Source: Ceriagrion tenellum
Lineage: Eukaryota > Arthropoda > Insecta > Odonata > Coenagrionidae
Length of the DNA: 64,000 nt
Assembly: GCA_963169105.1 (NCBI GenBank)
Contig: OY720642.1
Location: 77,354,716 to 77,418,715 of the forward strand
Reading direction: 5' to 3'
A program made the translations under genes and the position numbers. Positions 1-10,284 of this stretch are shown piece by piece. The stretch's first letter is position 1. Every line of letters starts with the position of its first letter. The notes below the pieces were generated by a model. The model searched no databases. It was not told the DNA's origin and saw nothing but the letters and a program-made list of their open reading frames with translations.

Positions 1-140
1 CCCAGGAATAGGTTAATGGACCAAATAAAGAAGATAGTGCATAGGGGAAGACACTAGGAGGAAATGTAACTAGCATTAGACAGGGTAGGGTAGAGGGCAT
101 CAGTCAACCAATCTTAGGATTGATCGACCAGTGAGAAAGA
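1..140 (+). mobile_element. LINE family A, 3' terminal fragment cut by window edge
   Basis: This is the last ~140 bp of the non-LTR retrotransposon called family A here. It aligns with the 3' end of the copy at 15766-16458: both end in a stretch reading VNQS followed by a palindromic CAATC-TAGGATTG-like block and a GACCA tail. The upstream frame reads like the family's C-terminal region (MDQIKK..HRGR..) with stops, so it is dead. The left part lies outside the window. Confidence 0.8.
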
Positions 141-299
141 ATGCTAGCCTAATAGATTAAAGTATTTAAGAATCATTCGGTGATAATGCGCCTGTTTTGA
201 TGAAATAATACTTCAAATAAATATTGGTTACATTTCCAGCGTGCAGAAAACACTGCCAGCTGAAATTATCAAATAACAGCTGAAACGTCAAGTACAAAA

Positions 300-908
300 A
301 CTAAAGTAAAACCACAAATTTAAGATTCGGAGGCAAACAAGCACAACTTATTTCATGCTTGATGGCAATAACAAAGAATGATAACTAAAAGGACACAAAC
401 TGAAATAAAGAGCTTTTTAAAGAGCCTTTTTTTCGGAATAAGTGCTAACCTTGAGTCCCTTGCGATGGGGTGAAGCCTGTGGGAAGTTCTCAACAGCAAA
501 GGAGAGCTATCCCAGTTGGCACCTCATTCAATCCAGTTCCTAACAAAAGGCATATTTACTAAAAAAAATATTTGAAAATAAGATCAGGGTACTTAAAATG
601 ACAAATCAGAACTTTAAACGATGAAACACTTTCATCTGAAACTTTTTGACATTTCATCACTATAGCGTACATTTTGTACGAAGCATAGAAATACATCCAC
701 TGGTTGATTTATACCAAATTTAAGATTCGGAGGCAAACAAACACCGCAAAACTTATTTCATGCTTGATAGTAATACTGCGGATAACTAAAAGGACACAAA
801 CTGAAATAAAGGGCGTCTAAAGAGCACTTTCACGGAATAAATGCCAACCCTCACTCTCTTGCGATGGGATAAAGCCTGTGGGAACTCCTCAACAGCAAAG
901 GAGAGTTA
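300..908 (+). repeat. Two-copy direct repeat, period about 400 bp
   Basis: Positions 311-505 and 715-908 are two diverged direct copies. Both contain AAATTTAAGATTCGGAGGC, a block around TTATTTCATGCTTGAT, AAAGGACACAAACTGAAATA, TTGCGATGGG and CAACAGCAAAGGAGAG. The intervening segment 506-712 is the single-copy relative of the DNA that hosts the nested insertion at 2754-4026. No coding potential was recognised. Confidence 0.75.
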
Positions 909-1394
909 AGAGCACAAAATCTGGTAGCGCACATTAAAGTGGACGCCCGATTCTCGCGTCTCCATATCAATGGCAAAGATTAGACGAGAGGATTAAAGGA
1001 AGCAGAAATTGGATGGGAGTTCAGCGGGCGGATAATTCTCCGAAGATAGCATCGCGTATCATTTTCTTTCGGGATTATTAGCGATCCTTTCCCCGATGGC
1101 GGAATACAAAAAAATTAATTGCTCTCACCAAAATTATCTTTTGCTACTGGTCTCTACTTCTCCAAGTGGAAAAATTAATGAGAGGAAATGGTCGTTTACG
1201 GCCAATTGCGGAAGAATGGGATTCGCAGTGCGCAAACATGACCAACCTTTCCCAGAATTAAACGGTAAATTTAGGAAAAGAAGCCAAGTTTTTTGTCCCA
1301 TCCTTCGTCTCCATGCCAAACACAAAGAGCTAGAAAGGTAGGGAAGATTGAAGCTGAAAGCCTTATTTTTATCCTTTAAACCAAGAAATAATTA
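909..1394. other. No recognised feature
   Basis: Mixed-composition DNA with a short GC-richer part around 930-1100. The open frames here are short and unlike any family I know. Nothing is supportable as a gene. Confidence 0.4.
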
Positions 1395-1690
1395 TTATTT
1401 TATTTTATGGCCTTCATTGAACCACTTCAGTCATCTTCTGGGATTCTTCTGTTTTCTGTTAGCCCAGCATTTCTTCATTCGCTCAGATCGTTATTTTCTT
1501 TCTTCATATGGGATTACCCTTCCTATTCTCTATTTGTTAATCTTGGTTTGTACTCTGGTCTGTTTGTCCTTTAGTATCATGATTGTGTCTGTCTTTTCTT
1601 TCAAATCTTCTATTGTAATGTGTAAATAACTCCTATCTTCTTTAATTTCTGCAATCCATCTTACAATTCTTGCTGTTCAATAGTTTTTCT
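1395..1690 (-). mobile_element. LINE C-terminal ORF fragment (RTE-like), decayed
   Basis: Read on the minus strand, one frame gives RWIAEIKED, then ITIEDLKEKT, and after stops RSERMKKCWANRKQ. This is the typical C-terminal tail of an RTE-like LINE ORF2, with a basic region and an ER-K-YWA-RK motif. Two or three in-frame stops show it is a dead fragment. The 5' side is truncated. The assignment rests on recognising this tail by eye, so the exact clade is uncertain. Confidence 0.55.
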
Positions 1691-1873
1691 ATCATAAAAT
1701 CGAGAAATATTCCATTGAAAGTAATAAAATTATGATATAAGATAAAACGTGGCAGGAACTCCAATTTTTACCGCCCGCATTTGACTCGGATTCAAAAGAG
1801 GGTAGCCTGTGGTTGACCAATTAGCTTCAAAGAAGCAGTGAAGTGATGAATTATTCAGTTGTTCACAACAGAA

Positions 1874-1912
1874 TCATGCCGTGCCGCAATGACACCCGGG
1901 TCGTAAGAAAGT
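1874..1912 (+). ncRNA. Decayed hammerhead-like motif
   Basis: The stretch with GCCGTGCC, then GACACCCGGGTCGT, matches the better motif at 28021-28060, which has GACGTGCCACGTC, GAAAC, CCGGGTC. Here GAAAC has become GACAC and the upstream CUGANGA box is lost. It is kept as a relic of the same element family, not as a working ribozyme. Confidence 0.35.
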
Positions 1913-2084
1913 AATTAATATTTTGAGAAAAACTAACTAATTCGTCATTTCATTACGAAGAAATTCCACCAAGTTACTGCTAATACCATAAATTCAAAGA
2001 AGCGTAATATTGCGGAAAATTCCTTATCTTTATGCTAAAATTTAAAATATTTACTATTTGAAGTCTCTGTTCTCATCTATTATC

Positions 2085-2275
2085 ATCCGGTGGCGACGGT
2101 GTAAAGTCCTCCCCATCTAATGCGAGGTAGCGGGTTCAAGTCCTGCCTAGGTGGAATTATCACCACTCAAGGCATGGGTGTTTGTGATCGTCTGTTGTTG
2201 TATTTATCATTCCCCCCGACATAAAATGGCAAATACGCTGTATTCGAGGAAGTAAAGATAAAATATATATCTTCA
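2085..2275 (+). mobile_element. tRNA-derived SINE
   Basis: The head carries an A-box-like segment (TGGCGACGGTGTAAAG) and a strong B box (GGGTTCAAGTCC at 2131-2142), the two internal RNA polymerase III promoter elements of tRNA genes. They are followed by an unrelated body that starts AGGTGGAATTATCACC. It is not a functional tRNA gene because the acceptor and anticodon arms do not pair properly. Target-site duplications were not identified, so the ends are approximate. Confidence 0.6.
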
Positions 2276-2655
2276 TAAACAAACGCGATACCTCAGGACG
2301 TAAATATAAACAATCACACGTCATATCTAAAATATATTGTTGGATTTGGTGAAAGGAGATCCATAGCTGGTCTACATAACATCACTTGATACACCTGCGA
2401 AAAATGTGCAAATTCGAGATAATAAAAATACTAGGGTAGGATCAGGAATGCGAGCCACGAGGTGTTAGACAAACTTATAATAATTAGGAGAGTGATAATG
2501 GCTTTTATCCCGGCCAGGGAAGTGCCGGAGACGAGTCAACTTACAAAAAGGTAGCAAGAACATCCAACTCAAGCATGTTCAAGGCATTCATTCTGCAGAG
2601 TCAATTGGTCTAGGGTAACACTAAAATCACTAGAGTGACTCTTCACCAATATCCT
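2276..2655. other. No recognised feature
   Basis: AT-rich DNA with no convincing coding frame or repeat partner elsewhere in the window, apart from a faint approach to the host repeat at its right end. Confidence 0.4.
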
Positions 2656-2844
2656 ACTTGGCAACCAATTCAATCCAGTTCCTAACAATAGACATATTTT
2701 CGAGAACAATGATGAAAAATAAGACCAGGGTATTTAAAATGAAAAAGCAGAATATACGTGATAGTAAACGATTCTACCTTGTGGAATTTATGTCTAGAAA
2801 AAGAAAAATGACAGTAATTTTCCACACTTTTTATTGAAATATCA

Positions 2845-2875
2845 GACCGGTTTCGAATTTACAACATCATCTTTG
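2845..2875 (-). ncRNA. Hammerhead-like motif, left arm of outer element
   Basis: On the minus strand: AGATGATG, then TTGTAAATTC, GAAAC, CGGTC. The last nine bases fit GAAA plus a tiny ACC/GGT helix III plus a C cleavage position. The CUGANGA box is imperfect. It is followed by AATAAAAAGTGTGG, as in the right-arm copy. Confidence 0.35.
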
Positions 2876-2882
2876 GAAGTCG

Positions 2883-3690
2883 TGTGTTGAGGGGTTTAGG
2901 ACATCTTGGCGCGGCCGTCTTGGCGCGAGCACCCTTGGCGCGAGACATTGCAGCGCCCACTACAGAAAATCACTACCGATTGTGATCAGATTATATTAAT
3001 GTAATAACGATGCCAAAAGTTGAGCTACCTTTTAAATGTTTAAACAGAAGTCTTACTTTCAGGCTTTTAGACGGCAGTCATGTAAACAATTTTATTAATT
3101 CCTTGATTGTACAGTCAAGAAAAATCATAGCTCTCACCTCCAGGTGGGAGATGGATTTATAATGAGTCCTTATGCACAACTGCAAGGTGGCAAAGTTTCA
3201 TTCAATAAAGTTTCAATAATTTAAGTCATAACCAGAAAAGATGCGTTGGGTGTTTTAGTCTGACAAAAGACAAAGCTATGGGATGTTTGAAATTTTCTTG
3301 AAAAAAAAACTACAGAATATGAGCAACAAATTGGGGAAAAACGGAAATCTTTCTAACTACTAATAATTAATATGACTTCAAAATAATATTTTGAGGCAAA
3401 ATTAGCGAGAGCTTTTACGGAAATGTCACCCCAGAGTTTGAATTCTCTCATCTAGTTTTGTTTTTTAAACTTTTAATAATATATACATATGAATACTTTA
3501 CTTTTAACCGTAAAAATTATTATATTTTGATATTTTACAGTGTGCGATGAGAAAAACCTGATTACCACCATCATATTTCGTCAAAAAGAAAAAATAACGA
3601 CTGTGCGCCCATTCTCGCGCCAAGACGTCCCGCGCCAAGGTGGCCCGCGCCAAGACGGCCGCGCCAAGATGTCCCATTCCCTGTGTTGAG
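2883..3690. mobile_element. Mutator-like non-autonomous DNA transposon (inner), 9 bp target duplication
   Basis: The element spans 2892-3681 (790 bp) and is flanked by perfect 9 bp copies of TGTGTTGAG (2883-2891, 3682-3690). The ends are inverted: GGG....GGACATCTTGGCGCGG on the left, and its reverse complement with a GGGAATGG start on the right. The CTTGGCGCG unit recurs several times within each arm (to about 2960 and from about 3605). A 9 bp duplication and long, internally repetitive inverted ends suggest a Mutator-like MITE. The interior is AT-rich with no transposase. Confidence 0.75.
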
Positions 3691-3897
3691 TACAGGAACG
3701 ATGGCTTTATATATGAGAAGAAAATACCCAAACTAACCACTCTGTAATTGATGGAAAGTTTCTTGAACAGTATAGCGGTAAAGGCGAACCCGTTCAAGAC
3801 ACTTTCCAAACAAAAAGAAATCAAGTATAGAACGGCTGGTTGGGGTGTTTTCTACACATATATATAAACCCATCGCACCAGTACTTAACATCGACTG

Positions 3898-3926
3898 CTA
3901 ATGATGTAATAAATTCGAAACCGGTC
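3898..3926 (+). ncRNA. Hammerhead-like motif, right arm of outer element
   Basis: CTAATGATG, spacer, then GAAACCGGTC at 3917-3926. GAAA followed by self-pairing ACC/GGT and a C fits the hammerhead 3' core with a palindromic helix III, as used by dimer-forming Penelope-type hammerheads. The 5' box is one base off CUGA, and helix II is poor, so cleavage is doubtful. Confidence 0.35.
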
Positions 3927-4130
3927 AGATATTTCAATAAAAAGTGTGGAAAATTACCTAGTCATTTTTCTTTTACTATGTCTAAATTCCGCAAAGTAGA
4001 TTCATCTACAATTTCTTTAACGATATAGCAGAACTTAAAACTATGAAACACTTTCTTTGAAACTATTCGGCATTACTACAGCGCTATTTTCTAAAAACCA
4101 CAGAAGTACACCAACTGGTTTGTTTATATA

Positions 4131-4805
4131 CCAAATATTTGGTATTCCAAAAAGTTTACACGAGAATAAATTTTAAATTAAAAATTCCTGAGGGAAATTT
4201 ACATAAAAAACGTAAAGAAAACCATCGAAATTATGCGAAAAAAGTCCAATTGGTATTTGAAATCCAAGGATTTTCTGAAATAATGGTGGTAGCAGCACCG
4301 TGACCCCGACTTCCCCTAAAAAACTGACCTTTAATCTATACAAAGAGAAGGTTATAATTGTATTACATAAAACATGTAGTCAATATTCAATTCTAATTAA
4401 CCATTTATGTACAATTATGTGCATTAAGGTCGTGGTTCCATGACATTTCCAGGTTTTCCTCCCCAAAATTCTCATTTTCCCGGGCGAAAATATCATTTAT
4501 TTCGTGAGAGCGTACGCTACAGAAGGCGCTAAAATAGGTGAACAACATATTAACTATTGCGCAATATAGTGCGATAAAAACAGAAATTATAGAGAAATAC
4601 ACAAAACACAGGTTGGTTTTGAAACCTTTGCTCATAAGAGGTAGTATCAAAACCAAGGCTTTCCCGAATCAGTACGAATAATATAATACTTAGAAATAAT
4701 ACTTGACTTGGTCTTATTTTCCTCTCTTTGCTTACGTATGAAAGCGTTTCAGGCTTCACTTGGTGGAAAGCTATTTTATCCATGATGAAATAAAACAAAA
4801 TAGTA
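4131..4805. other. No recognised feature
   Basis: AT-rich DNA. Short open frames on the minus strand (4405-4656, 4550-4837) show no family features. Confidence 0.4.
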
Positions 4806-4904
4806 ATTTCCACACTGATTTCCACACTGATTTCCACACAAATTTCTACACATTTCTACAATGCTTTCCACACTAATTTCCACACTCATAGTTATTTCCA
4901 CAAT
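4806..4904 (+). repeat. TTTCCACAC minisatellite
   Basis: Imperfect tandem units of 10-13 bases, TTTCCACACTGA / TTTCTACACA / TTTCCACACTAA, about eight in a row, with a last scattered unit near 4894-4902. Confidence 0.85.
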
Positions 4905-5554
4905 ACAAATGAGGAAATTACTATTGAGTTTCATTCCATCATGGCTATAGCTCTCTATGCTTATTATATCATCAGTACATGGGGACTATTATGGGTAAAT
5001 GGTAGGCATTAAGTTATTAATTATTTCATTATTAAATTATAGGTAAGAAAAACGGCATTATACCATCAAAAAGCAAAAATATCAATCCAGTTTATGTCAC
5101 ATAAATACCCAGCACGAAGGTGAATACAAGATTAAGATGGCGCACAAGCAATTAATATTGTACAAGACATGCGAGCATACTAAATATATTACGAATGAAA
5201 TAGGTAAAACAATTTGGAATTATGACTTTCTTCAATAGACAAAATACACTGAGGCTAAACAAAAGAGGGAATGCCTCCAAGAAATATAAAAAAAGCATAT
5301 CAACTACAGCAGCTGCTACGGAAGTTACATGAAAATTAAAACAAAGCACAGCGGTGAAAAAGTCTTGAAACCCAATGGAAGCAAAAAAAACACACTTTTT
5401 TATCTCATCGACGAGCAATTTTGCCCTCGGGGAGTGAATAATCCCTTTCCTTCCCGTCAAAACGCGGTTCTCTAACCGATACGGTGTGATACATACATAT
5501 ATATACTCGGGTGCGATTAAGTATAAAAATTATTTATGTATGTATTTATATCTA
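4905..5554. other. No recognised feature
   Basis: AT-rich DNA. A 102-residue minus-strand frame at 5152-5460 is hydrophobic and low-complexity and was not accepted as a gene. Confidence 0.4.
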
Positions 5555-6535
5555 TAGCCTGGACAAGGAAACACTTGAAGGCAGATGCTGGGGAATGGTC
5601 GTGTGGGGGGAGAGGAGAGTAGGCGAGGGTCGGAGAGAGGAAAGGAGGGGGTGGAGTTGGACGAGTATGGGAGAGATAGAACGAGAGAGAACGCGCAAGA
5701 TAATGACGGTTAAAGTAAGAAAAAATAAAAGGCCAGAGAGATCGCCCGGGGTGTAATATCGCATGCAACAAAATCAGCCCGCTCTCCTCTGTTCCCTCGC
5801 TCAAAGTTTCTTCGTAAACACCTCCATATCCTTCCACTGCCGACTGTTGGACGCCTTGCAAAAGGTTTGAGGGTAGGGGGACAGCGAGAGAAAAGGAGGT
5901 GGCGGTGTTCGGTTGGGGTGGAGGGAGAGGAACACTCCGGTCGGTCAGGAAACGAGCCGTGTGGATGAGCAAACGGACTCCAGGATACAGGCGATGTTGT
6001 GGGAGAGCGGACAATAATTGCACCGGGAAAAATACCCGCGGGGGCCCCCACGGAGGAAGAATCTTCCGATCTCTCTACACAAGGGTGGGCGGTGGAAAAG
6101 CTAGCGGGGGAAGGGAGGGTGACTTTAAGGAGTAGAGAAGAGGAGGAAATTGAGGTCTCCAACCTTCCCTTTTGGTCTCCTCTCCGGAATCGTTCATTTC
6201 CATTCCCCCCGCATCTCCTCTCTCTCTCCCACTATGATAACATGACCTGTCAATCAAAATCCCTCGCCTGAATTCCCTTCTCCGATGCAATCCTATGTTC
6301 TTATCCCGCCCTTTCGATCGGAGAGTTCTCTATATTATTTTTTTCCCTAAAAAAGCCCTTCTCAGAGCTGCCCAGTCTGGAAAAATACTTCCCTCCCAAA
6401 CCGTCCCGTCCACCACCCACCCACCCCGGAGAGTGCTGTTCTTTTTCTCCGCTGGCGTCATCACGACTCGGACACTTCCCCCGAACCCAATAATGACACC
6501 CCACCGAGCCGTTATTTTTTGAAGGGAGAGAAAAC
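5555..6535. promoter_or_regulatory. GC-rich island, purine/pyrimidine-skewed; possible promoter or CpG island
   Basis: A block of about 1 kb is clearly richer in G, C and CpG than its surroundings. It is G+A rich on the plus strand at 5590-5730 and C+T rich around 6370-6440. Overlapping open frames exist on both strands in several phases (longest 168 residues, minus), which is what stop-poor GC-rich DNA gives by chance. No TATA box, splice pair or known protein was recognised. It could be a promoter or 5' untranslated region; that is inference from composition only. Confidence 0.35.
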
Positions 6536-6733
6536 TATTTGGACCGGTTTCCTCCGCGGGGCGACTCAGTCAAACAATATCTCGCCGTCTCTGACTTATC
6601 CCCTCTCGTATGAGGATATTCATATAGAATATATACTCTGGGCATCACCCTTGGAGAAAAATTCTATAATAAAAATGAAATATTTGGCTCAGCAAAATGT
6701 ACAAAACAAATTTGACAGCATTCATGCGGTTAA

Positions 6734-7217
6734 TTAACCCTCTATGGACGGAATTATGAAACATCAGCATGAAAAAAATACTGCTACTATATTAGTTTTT
6801 TATATATTTTGTAATGTGACGTATTTGTATAGTATATAATTAACTTAAAATAATACTTAACATAATAATACATACACAAGATATTCTTCAACATTACCTT
6901 CATTATGTAACTTTTTTAAACTTTCCCAATTTTGTCTTCATATGACGGCTGAAGCTATTTATTTGAGAGCTTCACTTGGCACGCCATTGTCAGTGAATAG
7001 GGTCACACATTCAACTATTCAAATTGTTTGACAAACCGCCGAAGGAGGCACAACTTTCTACACACTTAATCCTAAGCGTTACAATTCTGTCTAAGGCAGC
7101 AACTAAATGGAAAGGCCTCTCAGAAAGCAGAGTAAGAGCCTCTCAGAAAGCAGAGAAAGCATATTTCAGTGATTTTGAAACGAAACAAATTTGACTCGCT
7201 CGTCCATAGAGGGTTAG
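6734..7217 (+). mobile_element. piggyBac-like MITE, copy 1
   Basis: A 476 bp element (6738-7213) with 13 bp terminal inverted repeats CCCTCTATGGACG, flanked by TTAA on the left and TTAG on the right. TTAA targets and CCCT- ends are the piggyBac signature. It has no coding capacity. It contains a short internal duplication of GCCTCTCAGAAAGCAGAG near 7113-7155. Two relatives lie at 24576-25061 and 39587-40084. Confidence 0.85.
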
Positions 7218-7640
7218 GTAGGACCTGGAACCCAATCCAAAATATGGCGAAAAAGTGAAGTTGCCTCCACCAATCAAAACCGTCCTGACCTGAGAGACTA
7301 CATATAAACACGGCACCTCGGCATCCGGAATCACCAATGACGCTGAAAAAGTCTTTTATCGGAACGTCGGCAAAGAAGAAGACCTTGCTCAGACGGAAAC
7401 CAAGGAAGAATTTACTTCAAGAATATATTCATATGCAGCTAAACATGGCGTAGGTACTGGTATAGGAGGCAACTTGAGGGGTTGAAGCTACTTAGAAGAC
7501 TTCAATTCCCTTGCCTTGCCATTTTTGAGGAGCTTCAAGGGCTCAGTATCAAGTACACTTGTATCCTCAAAATTGAGCCGTTGAAAATAAGTAGCCTGTG
7601 TATCGCGGTAGTCAGCACAATTGCTAGGCGTTGCCAAGGT
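7218..7640. other. No recognised feature
   Basis: Mixed DNA with only short, unrecognised open frames. Confidence 0.4.
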
Positions 7641-7960
7641 CTATATCTACATACTACCCTGCGAGTCGCCGCGTGGGTGTGTGGCAAGGAGTGTTAGGAC
7701 ACCAGCTGTGTAAAGATGTAAGGGATAAGATGTTGTGATGTGAAATGGTGACCTGTAGTTTGGAAGTGTATTTAGAGGTACTCCTTTTTTATTGTGGTCG
7801 CTGACTGTGGTTTTTTTGCATCTATCTGTTCGGCAATGTATCTCTCTCATTTTATCGCTTCTGTCAGACCTAGAGATGTAGTGGGGCATCATTATAATGT
7901 TCTCTGTGTCACTCCGAAATACACCAGTTCTGAACTTCTCAAGTCCACGGTTCTAATCCA
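7640..7960 (+). repeat. Interspersed repeat B, copy 1
   Basis: One of three copies in the window (others at 10285-10560 and 14366-14700, both reversed). Shared landmarks in order: TACATACTACCCTGCGAG, GTGTGTGGCAAGG, TAGGACACC, a TTTATTGTGGTC block, TTTTATCGCTTCTGTCAGAC, CTAGAGATGTAGTG, and a TCTCTGTGTCACTC block. The end with CCTGCGAG-CC and GTGTGGC resembles 3' regions of insect CR1/Jockey-type LINEs, but no RT frame is present, so class is left open. Confidence 0.75.
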
Positions 7961-8850
7961 AGAACAAGTGCATTTTTACGAGGAAATTTGAAATTATTCC
8001 CTTTGGTGCCCAAGCTCCACAAGTTCACTCTTGTTCAATGAGAATATGGTGGCAAATATACGTGGATTTTCCGCGAAAGTTATTGATAGGCAATAGGACT
8101 ATATCATCTAATTCCCTTTATTCCTCGAAAAAATGCCATGAGAATTAAAATGTCTGAATGATCTGAGCATTGACCATAATTGAACCTATGGTCCGTGGTT
8201 CCATTCCCGGTCCAGGTGAAATTTTAACTGTGATAGTTTCTAAAAAAAAAAGCCAATAACCATGGTATGAACGTCCAAACTCTTACTTTTTTTGGTGTGT
8301 CCATCATTTTCCTAAAGGGTACGACTGCTTATACAAATTTATCACCCAGTCCCTCCCTTACGGGGTATATGTAATCAATGAAGCTTTATCTCCGGGGTTG
8401 GGCCCGAGAAGCGTACTCCAGCTTTAATAATTTACTACATCCTGACCTATTTTTGCACACCACTTTAACTTCAGTTACAATCACGCGTTGCCTCACGCAT
8501 GCTCTTCCATTCTTGAGAATGCATATATCAGTTCTTTCCACAATCTCCAATGATATTTGCATTGCATAAACCTTCTTTATTCGATTCTCATCCATTACTC
8601 CAATTCGGTCAAAGCGCTACTGATATAAGTGTCCATTATCGGTTCATTCCACATTCCTTAATCACCTCACCCATTCCTAACGATATTCCTAGGGCTACTA
8701 CAGCAAATACTTCACAGATATCCCATAACTACTGCATTTACCCCGGTAATCCGCCTACCGTCATGCAATCAAGTGGGTTCGAAACACAATAATTAAATTC
8801 ATTGAGAATTAGAGGAGTAAAACCGAATGGAAACAGATGAGAGTCGAAAA
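7961..8850. other. Mostly featureless; possible SINE B box at 8198-8215
   Basis: The stretch GTGGTTCCATTCCCGGTCC followed by AGGTGAAATTTTAAC resembles the B box and start of the body of the tRNA-derived SINEs at 2085 and 27308, but no convincing A box was seen. The rest shows nothing recognisable. Confidence 0.3.
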
Positions 8851-8858
8851 ACACAATA

Positions 8859-8889
8859 GATGTTTCCAAGGTTAAACCACCTTCATCGG
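8859..8889 (-). ncRNA. Hammerhead-like motif
   Basis: On the minus strand: CCGATGA, then AAGGT with ACCTT as a five-pair helix II around GGTTTA, then GGAAACATC. The core differs from the consensus by one base in the first box. A more decayed relative sits at 9105-9137 (minus), inside the tandem array that follows. Confidence 0.4.
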
Positions 8890-8929
8890 TCGCATACGTG
8901 TTACGTATTGACGAGGCTATCTTAACGTT

Positions 8930-9645
8930 TCCATTTTTTTAAGAACCATGCAATGTCGGTTTTTAGTTCGCCGTCTATTTATTGCGTGTCTTTCATTTTA
9001 TTCCATGTCCCTCATTCACTCTGTTTATCTCATTTTCTTACATATTACAAGCTCGTTATATATTTACTCATTTAATGTTATGATACAACGGTCGTCAACG
9101 CAATGGATTTTTCAAAGTTTAAACCACCTACATCAGCGTTTTATTGTTTACTTATTCAATTTTCTGATATAATGGTCGTCGGGGCCACTCGGAATCCAGT
9201 TTCTGTGCAGCGTCGCGCTTTAGAGCCCAGAAATTTTGATACTTATTTTTTTAGCTCACTGTCTCTTTATTTATAGTGTGTATTTCATCTAATCCCATGT
9301 CCTTCTATCACTCTCTCTTTATTCTCCCTGTTTATCTCATTTTCTTACAAGTTACCAGCCCGTTATATGTTTGCTTATTCAATTTTATGATAAAACGATC
9401 GTCGGTGCAGCGTAGCGTTTTAGAGCGCTGCAATGTCGGTACCTATGTCTTTATTTCACTGCCTCTATATTTATGGCGTGCATTTCTTTTAATTCCATGT
9501 CCGTCTTTCTCTCTTTCTATGTTCTCTCTGTTTATCTCATTTTCTTACATGTTACAAGTCTGTCATATGTTTCCTTATTTAACTTAATGACAAAACGGTC
9601 GTCGGGGCAACTCGACATCCAGTTTCTTTGCAGAGTCGCGCCGAT
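8930..9645 (+). repeat. Imperfect tandem array, units about 200-280 bp
   Basis: Three to four diverged units, starting near 8950, 9227 and 9430. Each runs CAATGTCGGT-like start, TATTTAT.GCGTG..TTTC, CCATGTCC, CTCTGTTTATCTCATTTTC, TTACA.GTTAC, CGTTATATGTTT, then ACGGTCGTCGG. The first unit contains the second hammerhead-like relic. Unit length and decay suggest an old satellite or tandem retroelement ends rather than a gene. Confidence 0.75.
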
Positions 9646-10284
9646 GATCACAGTTCGATCCAAGCCTACCCACGAACTGCAATTTGGCCGTCCCGACACA
9701 CAAAAAAGCATTATCTCAGCGATATTCCGCCCCTCTCCAAACGAGATCCTTCCGAAGGGTTTGCGTGAAAAGGGCGAGGGCTATTTTCGATATTTTTGCA
9801 AGCGAGGAGACACGTCTCCCAAAAAACAAACGATTTCCGGTTTTATTCGCCCACGATTCGATGATTTGGTGCGGGCTTTTATTTTGCAAAACGTTTCCCT
9901 AGCACCGATATCGGCGAGCACACTTCAGTTCCCCGACATTGAGACGTGATAAGACAATATTCTGGCAGGGAAACTTTCAAGGGTAATTCAGGGACGATGA
10001 CTACCTTACCTTGAGATTAATATAAAACTGGTAGCCACAAATATACTAATCAGATTTTCACAGAGTTGGTCAAGGAAAAAGGCTCGGATAGCATTGCTCA
10101 ATAATTAGAAGCCTAGTCATTAACGATTAAAATGGAAAGACGCAAACTCTAAAACCCTACTTTTGCTTTTTCTAACCTACCACAACACATAAATACTAAT
10201 TTAAGAAGTTCAATTTTACCAATTCCAGCAGTTCTACATTGGCCAGACAGCTAAGTAAATATTATGCGGCTTCTAGGTTTCTTG
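9646..10284. other. No recognised feature
   Basis: 9650-9950 is somewhat GC-richer with two overlapping short open frames. Nothing further is recognised. Confidence 0.4.

Larger units (their letters stand above)
2746..4034. mobile_element. Inverted-repeat element (outer), 8 bp target duplication
   Basis: An insertion spanning 2754-4026 is flanked by AGCAGAAT (2746-2753) and AGCAGAAC (4027-4034), an 8 bp duplication with one mismatch. Its ends are inverted repeats of about 110-120 bp: 2754-2870 pairs with 3905-4026 across blocks such as TTTTCCACACTTTTTATTG and ACCGGTTTCGAATTTA. Without the inner insertion it would be about 475 bp and it encodes nothing. The 8 bp duplication suits a hAT-like MITE. 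However, each arm carries a GAAAC-CGG-TC hammerhead-like stretch reading outward, so an inverted pair of Penelope-like ends is an alternative. Confidence 0.65.
2656..4130 (+). repeat. Host repeat copy split by a nested insertion
   Basis: Positions 2656-2753 and 4027-4130 together align with the continuous stretch 506-712 (shared blocks: ATTCAATCCAGTTCCTAACA, CAGGGTA.TTAAAATGA, ATGAAACACTTTC, a CTGGTT..TTTATA block). The junction coincides with an 8 bp target duplication, so 506-712 serves as the pre-insertion allele. Confidence 0.8.

Noticed and set aside
2131..2142. Possible tRNA gene from a strong B box
   Set aside because: Anticodon and acceptor arms do not fold properly, and the sequence continues into a SINE body.
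5517..6162. 168- and 150-codon minus-strand frames
   Set aside because: Same compositional artefact in a GC-rich island; no recognisable family, both strands open.
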